A stretch of DNA of 5,709 bases from a bacterium (lineage in GTDB: Bacteria; Margulisbacteria; Marinamargulisbacteria; JAAEMD01): assembly GCA_024225875.1 (NCBI GenBank), contig JAAEMD010000250.1:1-5709 (forward strand), given 5' to 3'. Below are positions 1 to 5,627 of this stretch, piece by piece (positions within the stretch are counted from its first letter, which is position 1; each line of letters starts with the position of its first letter). Both the position numbers and the translations under genes were made by a program. The notes under the pieces are model-generated. The model was not told the DNA's origin. It saw only the letters and a list, made by a program, of their open reading frames with translations, and ran no database searches.

Positions 1-61
1 CTTCCAAAAATAGCGACTACCTAGCTAGGGTCATTGGAATTTAGATGCGATTGCCCTGGCG

Positions 62-103
62 CTCAGCCATTTAAACGGACATTTCATTTTGATTCTGCTA
101 TAT
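62..103 (+). repeat. Repeat copy A (GGACA...GCTATAT family)
   Basis: This copy matches copy B (309-350) at 35 of 42 positions without gaps. The shared core includes CATTTAAACGGACA and GCTATAT. Within it, CGGACA at 76-81 and TATATT at 99-104 (running one base past the aligned repeat) are separated by 17 bases, the spacing of a sigma70-type promoter. It could be a transposase-binding site, an outward promoter, or both. Confidence 0.75.
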
Positions 104-259
104 TGTATATTTTTCGGTGTTTTTTTTTGTGGGATTGCATCGAAATATTATGTTGTATTATTCTTGAAACTTGATTTTTCACCGGACAGCCTATTAGTGA
201 TGGATAGAGTTTACTATGACTTTGCCTGGTTTTATAGCTGTTCCAAAGTAAAATGTCCG
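76..259. mobile_element. Possible small inverted-repeat element or transposon-end remnant
   Basis: Copy A (+) and copy D (-) face each other as imperfect inverted repeats, CGGACA at 76-81 mirrored by TGTCCG at 254-259, with 21 of 28 terminal positions matching over a 184-base AT-rich, non-coding interior. This architecture resembles a MITE or the multi-repeat ends of larger insertion sequences, where several copies of a transposase-binding motif lie near one end. No transposase gene and no clear target-site duplication is visible, and copies B and C outside the pair fit a multi-copy binding-site array as well as a discrete MITE. Treat as a hypothesis. Confidence 0.35.
232..258 (-). repeat. 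Repeat copy D, inverted
   Basis: The reverse complement of this stretch matches copy C (374-400) at 25 of 27 positions, sharing an unbroken GGACATTTTACTTTG and GCTATAA. It points left, opposite to the other three copies. On the minus strand CGGACA (259-254) and TATAAA (236-231) are again 17 bases apart. With copy A it forms an imperfect inverted pair (21 of 28 positions) bounding 76-259. Confidence 0.8.
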
Positions 260-308
260 ACACTTAAAGTTTTCAAATGACTTCGTTAATGTACGCAAGT
301 ACACTGCA

Positions 309-350
309 CTCAGACATTTAAACGGACAGTTCAATTTGTACCAGCTATAT
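309..350 (+). repeat. Repeat copy B
   Basis: Matches copy A (62-103) at 35 of 42 positions, including a shared 14-base stretch CATTTAAACGGACA. CGGACA at 323-328 and TATATG at 346-351 (the last base lies just past the aligned repeat) lie 17 bases apart. Its GGACA core lies exactly 50 bases upstream of that of copy C, so B and C form a tandem pair pointing at lipA and could act as tandem promoters or paired protein-binding sites. Confidence 0.75.
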
Positions 351-372
351 GTATGTTCACACACAGCAAAAC

Positions 373-401
373 AGGACATTTTACTTTGAATCAGCTATAA
401 T
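373..401 (+). promoter_or_regulatory. Promoter of the lipA operon, inside repeat copy C
   Basis: A perfect -10 hexamer TATAAT lies at 396-401, 17 bases after AGGACA at 373-378 (four of six bases of TTGACA). Initiation about 7 bases after the -10 box would be at 407-408, on the lipA ATG itself. No Shine-Dalgarno sequence precedes that ATG, so a leaderless message is predicted. A longer transcript could start from repeat copy B, whose TATATG box is at 346-351. Confidence 0.65.
374..400 (+). repeat. Repeat copy C, adjoining lipA
   Basis: Best match is the inverted copy D (25 of 27 positions). It shares the GGACAT and GCTATA blocks with copy A. It ends within the -10 box of the lipA promoter, 7 bases before the ATG, so the repeat and the start region of the operon are fused. 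Confidence 0.8.
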
Positions 402-407
402 AGCTTC

Positions 408-1274
408 ATGCCGCCTTTGCCTGAATGGTTAAAAAGTTCTAATAGAAAAAGATATGCAGTTTCCGGTTTATCTAATATATTGAAAACAGATATTCCTAAC
501 TGTATTTGTCAGGAAGCAAAATGTCCCAATAGAGGAGAATGTTTTTCCAGAGGTGTTTTGACTTTTTTGATTTTAGGTAAGAACTGCACCAGAAAATGCA
601 GGTACTGTAGTGTTTTGCATGGCGATCCTGTGAATCAGGGCACGGAAGAGGCAGATATCATTATTAATGCTGTAAGAAAGCTTAATTTGAAATTTGTGGT
701 AATTACTTCCCCAACCAGGGATGATCTTATTGATGGCGGATCAGGACATTATGCATATGTTATTAATAGAATAAAAGATGAATTTCCAGATGTTAAAATT
801 GAAGTATGTATACCTGATTTTCAAGGTGATACAGGATCTTTGTCAAAAGTTGTTGCAGCCTGTCCGGATGTTATAAACCATAATATGGAGACTGTAAAAG
901 CACTTTTCTTAACAGTCAGACAGGGGGCTGATTATTATCGTTCGCTGAATGTTCTGCGAAATATAAGGGAGATGAATCAGGATATTATAGTAAAGACTGG
1001 TTTAATGGTTGGTATGGGAGAAAGTAGAGAGGAATTAAGAAAACTGTTTGAAGATACAAAGGAAGCAGGGATAGATGTTTTAACAATCGGGCAGTACCTG
1101 AAGCCGGGAAAAGAAAATATTAATGTGGTAAAATATTATCATCCGACAGAATTTGAGGAAATGAAAAGAGAAGCAGAAAAATCAGGTATCAGGTATGTTT
1201 TTTCCGGTCCGCTGATAAGAAGCTCTTTTTTAGCGGAAGATGTTTATTATAAATTAGAGAAAAGGGCGGAATAG
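408..1274 (+). CDS. lipA: Lipoyl synthase (radical SAM)
   Basis: LipA inserts two sulfur atoms at C6 and C8 of an octanoyl chain bound to lipoyl-domain proteins, using S-adenosylmethionine; it acts in the cytoplasm. The 288-residue length fits the family. The auxiliary [4Fe-4S] ligands are C34, C39 and C45 (CX4CX5C), and the radical SAM cluster ligands are C60, C64 and C67 (CX3CX2C). The conserved blocks VITSPTRDDL, IEVCIPDFQG, NHNMETV, KTGLMVGMGE and TIGQYLKPG follow, and the C-terminal R271-S272-S273 motif supplies the serine ligand of the auxiliary cluster. The ATG start is nearly forced: an in-frame TGA lies at 387-389 and no other common start precedes it. A TTG at codon 4 is possible. 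No ribosome-binding site is visible and the promoter abuts the ATG, so translation may be leaderless. No lipB or other lipoate gene is adjacent. It leads the operon, 2 bases before plsY. Confidence 0.96.
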   Translation: MPPLPEWLKSSNRKRYAVSGLSNILKTDIPNCICQEAKCPNRGECFSRGVLTFLILGKNCTRKCRYCSVLHGDPVNQGTEEADIIINAVRKLNLKFVVITSPTRDDLIDGGSGHYAYVINRIKDEFPDVKIEVCIPDFQGDTGSLSKVVAACPDVINHNMETVKALFLTVRQGADYYRSLNVLRNIREMNQDIIVKTGLMVGMGESREELRKLFEDTKEAGIDVLTIGQYLKPGKENINVVKYYHPTEFEEMKREAEKSGIRYVFSGPLIRSSFLAEDVYYKLEKRAE

Positions 1275-1276
1275 AT

Positions 1277-1858
1277 ATGAACTTCCAAATATTTACTTTA
1301 GCTGTAATATCATATTTTACTGGAGCAATTCCTTTTGCTTTAATTGTCTCTAGAATAAAAGGTGTTGATCTTAGAAAGACAGGGTCAGGCAATATCGGTG
1401 CTACAAATGTTTATAGAGCATTAGGCTTTAAATATGCAGTTTTAGTTTTTCTTCTGGATCTTATTAAAGGATATATACCTGTTTTGTCAGCATTGAATAT
1501 TTCTGCTGAACCCCTGTTTCATATTGGAATTGGAATTATTGCTATACTGGGTCACTCATTAACAGTTTTTGCGGGGTTCAAGGGTGGTAAGGGTGCGGCT
1601 ACTGGCATTGGGGTTTTGTTCGCACTTAGTCCTTTAACAGGCTTTATATTAGTTATAGCGGCTGCTTTTATTATATGGGCTTTCAGATATGTTTCTTTAG
1701 CAACTATTATATGTGCTTTACTTGCTCCTTTATTATTTTATATCAGTAACTATCCTTTGGAATATGTTGTTCTTGTGGCAGTCGCAGCGGTGTTTATAAT
1801 TATCAGGCATAAGGATAATATCGTCAGGTTAGTTAAAAGAGAAGAGAATAAAATATAG
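1277..1858 (+). CDS. plsY: Acyl-phosphate:glycerol-3-phosphate acyltransferase PlsY
   Basis: This integral inner-membrane enzyme transfers an acyl chain from acyl-phosphate (made by PlsX, not in this window) to sn-glycerol 3-phosphate, the first committed step of phospholipid synthesis. At 193 residues it is a normal PlsY. Three signature loops are visible: GSGNIGATNVYRALG (36-50), GHS...FKGGKGAATGIG (92-112, phosphate-binding), and RHKDNIVRL (177-185). The rest is strongly hydrophobic, with membrane segments at roughly 4-24, 52-72, 80-98, 112-134, 138-155 and 157-175. The ATG lies 2 bases after the lipA stop, preceded by a purine-rich GGGCGGA (1264-1270) at a suitable distance. The next gene, gpsA, makes its glycerol 3-phosphate substrate, so the pairing is functionally coherent. 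Confidence 0.96.
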   Translation: MNFQIFTLAVISYFTGAIPFALIVSRIKGVDLRKTGSGNIGATNVYRALGFKYAVLVFLLDLIKGYIPVLSALNISAEPLFHIGIGIIAILGHSLTVFAGFKGGKGAATGIGVLFALSPLTGFILVIAAAFIIWAFRYVSLATIICALLAPLLFYISNYPLEYVVLVAVAAVFIIIRHKDNIVRLVKREENKI

Positions 1859-1867
1859 AGGAAATAA

Positions 1868-2860
1868 ATGATGAGAAAAAAAGTAACTGTTTTAGGTTGT
1901 GGACCATGGGGCATGGCAATTGCAAGGCTGCTGGCAAAAAACGGTCATAATGTACTAGTCTGGTGCCATAGTGAGGATATAGCAGAACATATAGTACATA
2001 AAAGGAAAAATCCGATACTGCCTGATATTATCCTGCCGGAAAATATTGATGCAACGTCTAAACTGGAAGAATCAATAGATGGAAGTGATTACTTATTTAT
2101 AGCCGTAGCCTCTCATTTTATCAGGATTATTGAAAAAATAATTCCGGTCTATAAAGGCGCTCCTGTTATAACGCTCACAAAAGGACTCCTTGATGATGAC
2201 AATAGACTGTTTATATCTGATTACCTTAAGTCTCTTTTTGGCGGTGCTCGTTTAGCTGTTTTATCAGGACCTAATTTAGCGCATGAGATATTGCTTGATT
2301 TGCCGGCCGCAACAGTAATAGCTTCGGATGATCTGAAACTTGCTGAATCATTCCAGCTTCTGTTGAGTAATAAAAGTTTCAGGGCCTATACCGCTGATGA
2401 TATTAGAGGTGTAGAGCTTGGAGGAATATTGAAAAATATTATTGCTATAGCAGCAGGTATTGTTGATGGATTGTCTTTAGGTGTAAATAGTAAGGCTGCT
2501 CTTATGTCAAGAAGCTTACAGGAAATTATAAGGTTTGGTCTGTTTTTTGGTGCTCAGGCGGATACTTTTTATGGGTTATCAGGGTTAGGTGATTTGATCA
2601 CAACATGTAACTCTTCACAAAGTAGAAACTGGAATGTTGGTTATCAAACAGCACAAAAAAGAGACTTGAATAACACGCTTACAGGTAAACTGGCTTTTGC
2701 AGAGGGGGTTAGAGCTTCCAGAATTGTATACAGAATTTCTGAAGATAAAAATATTGATATGCCTATAACAGAGCAGGTATATAAAGTTCTATTTGAAAAG
2801 AAATTACCTTTGACAGCTATTAATGATTTAATGGTTAGAAATTTAAGACAGGAATTGTGA
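1868..2860 (+). CDS. gpsA: Glycerol-3-phosphate dehydrogenase [NAD(P)+]
   Basis: GpsA reduces dihydroxyacetone phosphate to sn-glycerol 3-phosphate in the cytoplasm, feeding PlsY encoded just upstream. The 330 residues match the family length. The N-terminal Rossmann fold begins with GCGPWGMAIA (10-19). TLTKGL (102-107) carries a conserved lysine, and LSGPNLAHEI (132-141) is the family's SGP-x-x-A-x-E motif. ELGGILKNIIAIAAGI (183-198) contains the catalytic Lys189. NSKAALMSRSL (207-217), GLSGLGDLITTC (236-247) and SRN (252-254) complete the C-terminal helical domain. Two ATG codons lie in tandem (1868 and 1871). AGAGGA at 1857-1862 is 5 bases from the first and 8 from the second, so the second may be the main start, with a one-residue difference. 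Its TGA overlaps the next gene by 4 bases (GTGA). Confidence 0.96.
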   Translation: MMRKKVTVLGCGPWGMAIARLLAKNGHNVLVWCHSEDIAEHIVHKRKNPILPDIILPENIDATSKLEESIDGSDYLFIAVASHFIRIIEKIIPVYKGAPVITLTKGLLDDDNRLFISDYLKSLFGGARLAVLSGPNLAHEILLDLPAATVIASDDLKLAESFQLLLSNKSFRAYTADDIRGVELGGILKNIIAIAAGIVDGLSLGVNSKAALMSRSLQEIIRFGLFFGAQADTFYGLSGLGDLITTCNSSQSRNWNVGYQTAQKRDLNNTLTGKLAFAEGVRASRIVYRISEDKNIDMPITEQVYKVLFEKKLPLTAINDLMVRNLRQEL

Positions 2861-4314
2861 TAATAACCTCTAATAGAGTTTCCAGGCTGTTTATTATAGC
2901 AAGGCTTCTTATAGATATTCTGCTTATTCCAGTTATTTTTATTTTAGCTTATGGGCTTAAGTTTAAAGTTGGCTGGGTTTTCCATAATATTTTTTCTGTT
3001 TCTTATGGCCGGGTTTATAACTTTGCGCAGATAGAGTCCTACTTGAATGTTATTGGATTAATAGTTTTTTTGTGGATATTAGCTTTTTATTTTGCCGGGC
3101 TGTACACATCTTTTAAAGGTATCATGCCTGAAGTTGATGAGTTTGTCTGTGTTGTAAAAGGCGTTAGTCTGGCTACATTAGAGGTTATGGCCGTCTCTTT
3201 TATATATAGAGATATTCCGGGCTCCAGGTATGTTCTTTTTTATGCATGGCTGTTAGGAACTATGCTTATATTTACATCAAGGATAATTTTTCACTGGCTT
3301 GAAATTTATTTGATGAAAAAGGGTATTGGTTCTGTTAATGTTATGGTTGTTGGAGCTGATACCATTGGTCAGGATGTAGTTGAAAAGATAATAAACTTTC
3401 CGGCATTACGAATGAGATATGTTGGTACTATAGATTTTAAGGTTCCGGATAAGTGTCATTTTACGCTTAGAAATAAGCTGAAAATTATCGGCAGTATTAA
3501 TGAATATAAGAGTCTTGTTGAAAAGTATAATGTCAGTAAGATATTTGTGACCAGAATAGAAAATATGAATGAATATTTGAGGGGTTTAAAAGATTATGCC
3601 AGAGACAAAAAAATAGATTTAATGGTTCTGTCTAATGTTAATCTGTTTTTGTCAGGTTTTATAGATTTTGATAGTTTTGACGGGCTGCCATTTACAGTTC
3701 AGCGTGATATAACCCGTTTCAGGACAGGGTTTATATTTAAAAGGCTGTTCGACCTGTTTTTTTCTTTTTTAATATTGACTTTACTGCTGCCGCTGTTTTT
3801 AGTGTCAGTGTTATATATAAAGCTTGTTTCTCCTGATGGGCCTGTTTTTTATGTTCAGGAACGGGTAGGTATGAATAATCGTATATTTAAGATGCTTAAA
3901 TTCAGAACAATGGTTCCTGATGCTGAGGCTGAAACCGGGCCTGTAATGGTTAAACATGGCAATGATAACCGCTATATAAAAGGAGGTTCATTTATAAGAA
4001 AGACCTCAATTGATGAACTGCCTCAACTTATTAATGTACTAAAGGGAGAAATGAGTTTAGTAGGTCCCCGGCCTGAGAGGCCTTTTTTTGTTGATAATTT
4101 CAGCAGGGAAATTGTTGATTTTAAATTGAGGCATGAAGTGCGGGGTGGAATTACTGGCTGGGCACAGATAAATGGTCGTTCGGACTTAACTGGAAAACCT
4201 GAGCATAAATTTAAATATGACCTGTACTACATAAAAAACTGGAGTTTTATATTTGATATTAAAATTTTATTAAAGACTATTTATGTTGTTTTACGAGGAG
4301 AGGAGGCCTACTAA
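2857..4314 (+). CDS. Polyprenyl-phosphate sugar phosphotransferase (WbaP/CpsE-type)
   Basis: This membrane enzyme most likely transfers a sugar phosphate from a nucleotide-diphospho sugar to undecaprenyl phosphate, starting O-antigen, capsule or exopolysaccharide repeat units. The 485-residue protein shows hydrophobic segments near 10-33, 62-83, 103-118 and 127-150. A Rossmann-like CoA-binding-type region runs from about 158 to 275 (VNVMVVGADTIGQDV). A further hydrophobic hairpin at 300-322 precedes the C-terminal catalytic domain. Diagnostic motifs are FKRLFDL (294-300), QERVGMNNRIFKMLKFRTM (334-352), TSIDELPQL with the catalytic Asp386-Glu387 pair, LVGPRPERPFF (401-411) and GITGWAQINGR (431-441). 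The GTG start overlaps the gpsA stop by 4 bases, with AGGA at 2850-2853 unusually close, so translational coupling is likely. The sugar substrate cannot be told from sequence, and no glycosyltransferase neighbours are in view. Confidence 0.93.
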   Translation: MIITSNRVSRLFIIARLLIDILLIPVIFILAYGLKFKVGWVFHNIFSVSYGRVYNFAQIESYLNVIGLIVFLWILAFYFAGLYTSFKGIMPEVDEFVCVVKGVSLATLEVMAVSFIYRDIPGSRYVLFYAWLLGTMLIFTSRIIFHWLEIYLMKKGIGSVNVMVVGADTIGQDVVEKIINFPALRMRYVGTIDFKVPDKCHFTLRNKLKIIGSINEYKSLVEKYNVSKIFVTRIENMNEYLRGLKDYARDKKIDLMVLSNVNLFLSGFIDFDSFDGLPFTVQRDITRFRTGFIFKRLFDLFFSFLILTLLLPLFLVSVLYIKLVSPDGPVFYVQERVGMNNRIFKMLKFRTMVPDAEAETGPVMVKHGNDNRYIKGGSFIRKTSIDELPQLINVLKGEMSLVGPRPERPFFVDNFSREIVDFKLRHEVRGGITGWAQINGRSDLTGKPEHKFKYDLYYIKNWSFIFDIKILLKTIYVVLRGEEAY

Positions 4315-4317
4315 CTG
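4301..4317 (+). promoter_or_regulatory. Ribosome-binding site and CTG start that decide the nadD N-terminus
   Basis: A perfect AGGAGG at 4301-4306, inside the last codons of the sugar transferase gene, sits 8 bases before CTG at 4315-4317, which directly follows that gene's TAA. The next in-frame candidate of a common type, TTG at 4330, is 23 bases from the same site and has no Shine-Dalgarno sequence of its own. Confidence 0.8.
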
Positions 4318-4953
4318 TCTAATATAGCGTTGTTTGGAGGTACTTTTGACCCTTTTCATAATGGACACTTGAATATTTTAAAAGAAATAGAGTTGCTGTC
4401 CTTTATTTCCGGGCTGCTGTTTATCCCGAACTATATCCCGCCACATAAGTACTTTTATGGAACATTACTTGATCATCGTTTAGCTATGTTAAATCTTGTT
4501 ATAAAGGACTTGAGATCTGATAATGGCTATAGATTGAAATATGAGTTATGCGAACTTGAAGTGCAGAGAAAAAAAGTTTCATGGACTATAGATACAATTA
4601 ATGAGTTAGGTGAAAAATATCAAAATGATAATTTATACTGTGTAATTGGTTCGGACAGCTATTTTCAGCTTCATACCTGGAAAAGTTATGCAGATATAAT
4701 AAATAAAGTGAACTTTGTTATTATAAGACGTGACAATAATATGCTTACAACATATAAAGATTATTATGAAAATTATTTAGAAATGGTTTCTTATGATAAA
4801 TTTATATTTATTGATAATGAACCACTTATTGTTTCTTCAACTAAAATAAGGACTTTAATTGATAGTGGTAATAACGCATCAGCATTATTGCCGGCTGTAA
4901 TTTATGACTATATCATTAAAAACAGTTTATATAAGACGGACCAAAAACTGTGA
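4315..4953 (+). CDS. nadD: Nicotinate-nucleotide adenylyltransferase (CTG start)
   Basis: NadD joins nicotinate mononucleotide and ATP to give deamido-NAD and pyrophosphate, the step before NAD synthetase. It acts in the cytoplasm. Starting at CTG 4315 the protein has 212 residues and opens MSNIALFGGTFDPFHNGHL, with the complete first beta strand leading into the nucleotidyltransferase signature GGTFDPxHxGH (8-18). Further family motifs are PPHK (42-45), SWTIDT (89-94), GSDSYFQLHTWKSY (112-125) and VSSTKIR (173-179, the ISSTxIR motif), ending with a typical LPAVIYDYI tail. A start at TTG 4330 would begin MFGGTFDP and remove the beta strand, which is unlikely in this fold. The ideal ribosome-binding site also favours CTG; an ATA at 4324 is a remote alternative. 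It abuts the sugar transferase with no spacer and overlaps coaE by 4 bases. The rsfS gene often found after nadD is absent. Confidence 0.93.
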   Translation: MSNIALFGGTFDPFHNGHLNILKEIELLSFISGLLFIPNYIPPHKYFYGTLLDHRLAMLNLVIKDLRSDNGYRLKYELCELEVQRKKVSWTIDTINELGEKYQNDNLYCVIGSDSYFQLHTWKSYADIINKVNFVIIRRDNNMLTTYKDYYENYLEMVSYDKFIFIDNEPLIVSSTKIRTLIDSGNNASALLPAVIYDYIIKNSLYKTDQKL

Positions 4954-5516
4954 TTATTGGTATAACCGGCAGGGTTGGATCTGGTAAGTCCCGGGCTTTA
5001 AGTATAGTAAAAAAGTATTTTCATTATGAATCTATAGACCTGGATGAGGTTGGTCATGCTCTTTTGGAAAGAGAAGATATAAAAAAAAGAATAGTCTTCT
5101 GTTTTGGTAGACAGGTACTGGATGAAGCCGGCTGCATAGATAGAAAAGTGCTGGGAGATATTGTTTTTTCTGATGAAACCAGACTTATGCATATCAATAC
5201 TATTATGCACAACAATATAAGAGAAGTAACTCTTAAGCAGGTGGATTCTCTTATTAAGAGTAAATATAAAGATATAGTTATTGTCGGTGCCTTAATAAAA
5301 GAAACGGGTTTGAAGTCAATATGTGATCATATCGTTGTTATTGATGCAGAAGATGACACTATAAGCAGCAAAATAGGTAAAAAAGCTTTAATAATGAAAT
5401 ATCAGCGCAATAGAGATGAATATCTGCATGAAGCTGATGGTGTTATATTCAATTCTTTTGATCAAGACTTTGAGTTTAAATGTAAAAAATACTTTGCAGG
5501 TATAATGGAGCTGTAG
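4950..5516 (+). CDS. coaE: Dephospho-CoA kinase, divergent lid
   Basis: CoaE phosphorylates the 3'-hydroxyl of dephospho-CoA with ATP, the last step of CoA synthesis. The 188-residue P-loop protein is slightly short for the family (about 200). The Walker A motif is GRVGSGKS (7-14). IDLDEVGH (29-36) corresponds to the family's DADxxxH block with the catalytic aspartate, and DRKVLGDIVFSDETRL (64-79) to the RxxLgxxVF motif. INTIMHNNI (82-90) replaces the usual xHPxI with HN. IVGALIKETG (111-120) stands for the pLLfE segment, and EADGVIFN (161-168) for the ADxVIxN motif. The lid between VIDAEDD and YQRNRDEY looks about eight residues shorter than in E. coli CoaE (from memory) and lacks its arginine pair. 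The GTG start overlaps the nadD TGA by 4 bases; only a weak GACGGA (4935-4940) precedes it. It is the last gene of the operon. Confidence 0.88.
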   Translation: MIIGITGRVGSGKSRALSIVKKYFHYESIDLDEVGHALLEREDIKKRIVFCFGRQVLDEAGCIDRKVLGDIVFSDETRLMHINTIMHNNIREVTLKQVDSLIKSKYKDIVIVGALIKETGLKSICDHIVVIDAEDDTISSKIGKKALIMKYQRNRDEYLHEADGVIFNSFDQDFEFKCKKYFAGIMEL

Positions 5517-5523
5517 ACAGCTG

Positions 5524-5546
5524 TTTCAAACTGGGCCAGTTTGAAA
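5524..5546. repeat. 23-base perfect palindrome (operator or terminator stem)
   Basis: TTTCAAACTGG at 5524-5534 is mirrored exactly by CCAGTTTGAAA at 5536-5546 around one central G, starting 7 bases after the coaE stop. As RNA it could fold into a 9-10 bp hairpin after the operon. The following sequence (AGTCTTTATGTTCTT) is only moderately T-rich, so it is a weak candidate for an intrinsic terminator. It also covers the -35 box of the promoter at 5541-5569, as expected for a repressor operator. Confidence 0.75.
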
Positions 5547-5569
5547 AGTCTTTATGTTCTTAGTATACT
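5541..5569 (+). promoter_or_regulatory. Predicted sigma70-type promoter downstream of coaE
   Basis: TTGAAA (5541-5546, five of six consensus bases) and TATACT (5564-5569, five of six) are separated by the ideal 17 bases. Transcription would start near 5576, within the short GC-rich hairpin, and read into the open frame beginning at 5628. The -35 box is the right end of the palindrome at 5524-5546. Confidence 0.55.
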
Positions 5570-5571
5570 TA

Positions 5572-5590
5572 GGGCTTGCTGACGCAGCCC
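5572..5590 (+). repeat. Short GC-rich hairpin, possible insertion-sequence terminus
   Basis: GGGCT-(T)-GC pairs with GC-AGCCC across a TGAC loop, giving seven pairs with one bulged T. It stands out in AT-rich surroundings. The wording GGGCTTGCTGA...AGCCC resembles termini of some DDE-transposase insertion sequences as I remember them. No partner terminus is in the window, so this cannot be confirmed. It has no T tract on the + strand. Confidence 0.4.
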
Positions 5591-5627
5591 AATCATCAAA
5601 AAAACAAAAGAACTGAGAAAAGAAGAG

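Larger units (their letters stand above)
1..407. other. Gene-free, repeat-rich region upstream of the operon
   Basis: No convincing coding sequence is seen on either strand. The stretch contains four copies of a degenerate ~26-42 base repeat (62-103, 309-350 and 374-400 on +; 232-258 on -), a run of nine T at 120-128, a 10-base palindrome CCTAGCTAGG at 20-29, and a small hairpin TGTAC-GCAA-GTACA at 290-303. The multiple, partly inverted, diverged repeats and the lack of a gene suggest the decayed end or ends of a mobile element next to the operon. That interpretation is an inference; the repeats themselves are directly visible. A short open tail in frame 3 (3-44, 13 codons then TAG) could be the end of an upstream gene but is too short to identify. 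Confidence 0.7.

Noticed and set aside
3..44. Possible C-terminal tail of an upstream gene (13 codons then TAG)
   Set aside because: It is too short to distinguish from chance and has no recognisable sequence.
120..128. T9 tract as an intrinsic terminator
   Set aside because: No stable GC-rich stem precedes it on the + strand.
89..280. 63-codon open frame on + from a TTG
   Set aside because: It spans repeat copy D and the T9 run, has a weak start with no ribosome-binding site, and the hydrophobic, aromatic-rich product looks like translated AT-rich non-coding DNA.
290..303. TGTAC-GCAA-GTACA hairpin as an RNA element
   Set aside because: It is a five-pair stem with a GNRA-type loop but has no surrounding conserved structure; such small hairpins arise by chance.
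194..379. 61-codon open frame on - across the repeats
   Set aside because: It is composed largely of repeat copies B and D read in one frame, has no recognisable domain, and is better explained by the repeats.
62..403. CRISPR-like or regular repeat array
   Set aside because: The copies are diverged, irregularly spaced and one is inverted, unlike a CRISPR array.
1189..1392. 67-codon open frame on - over lipA/plsY
   Set aside because: It lies antisense to two well-supported genes and shows no family motif.
4330..4953. nadD beginning at TTG 4330
   Set aside because: It would lack the first beta strand of the nucleotidyltransferase fold and has no Shine-Dalgarno site; CTG at 4315 fits both criteria.
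4998..5210. 70-codon open frame on - inside coaE
   Set aside because: It is an antisense shadow of coaE with no motif or plausible start signals.
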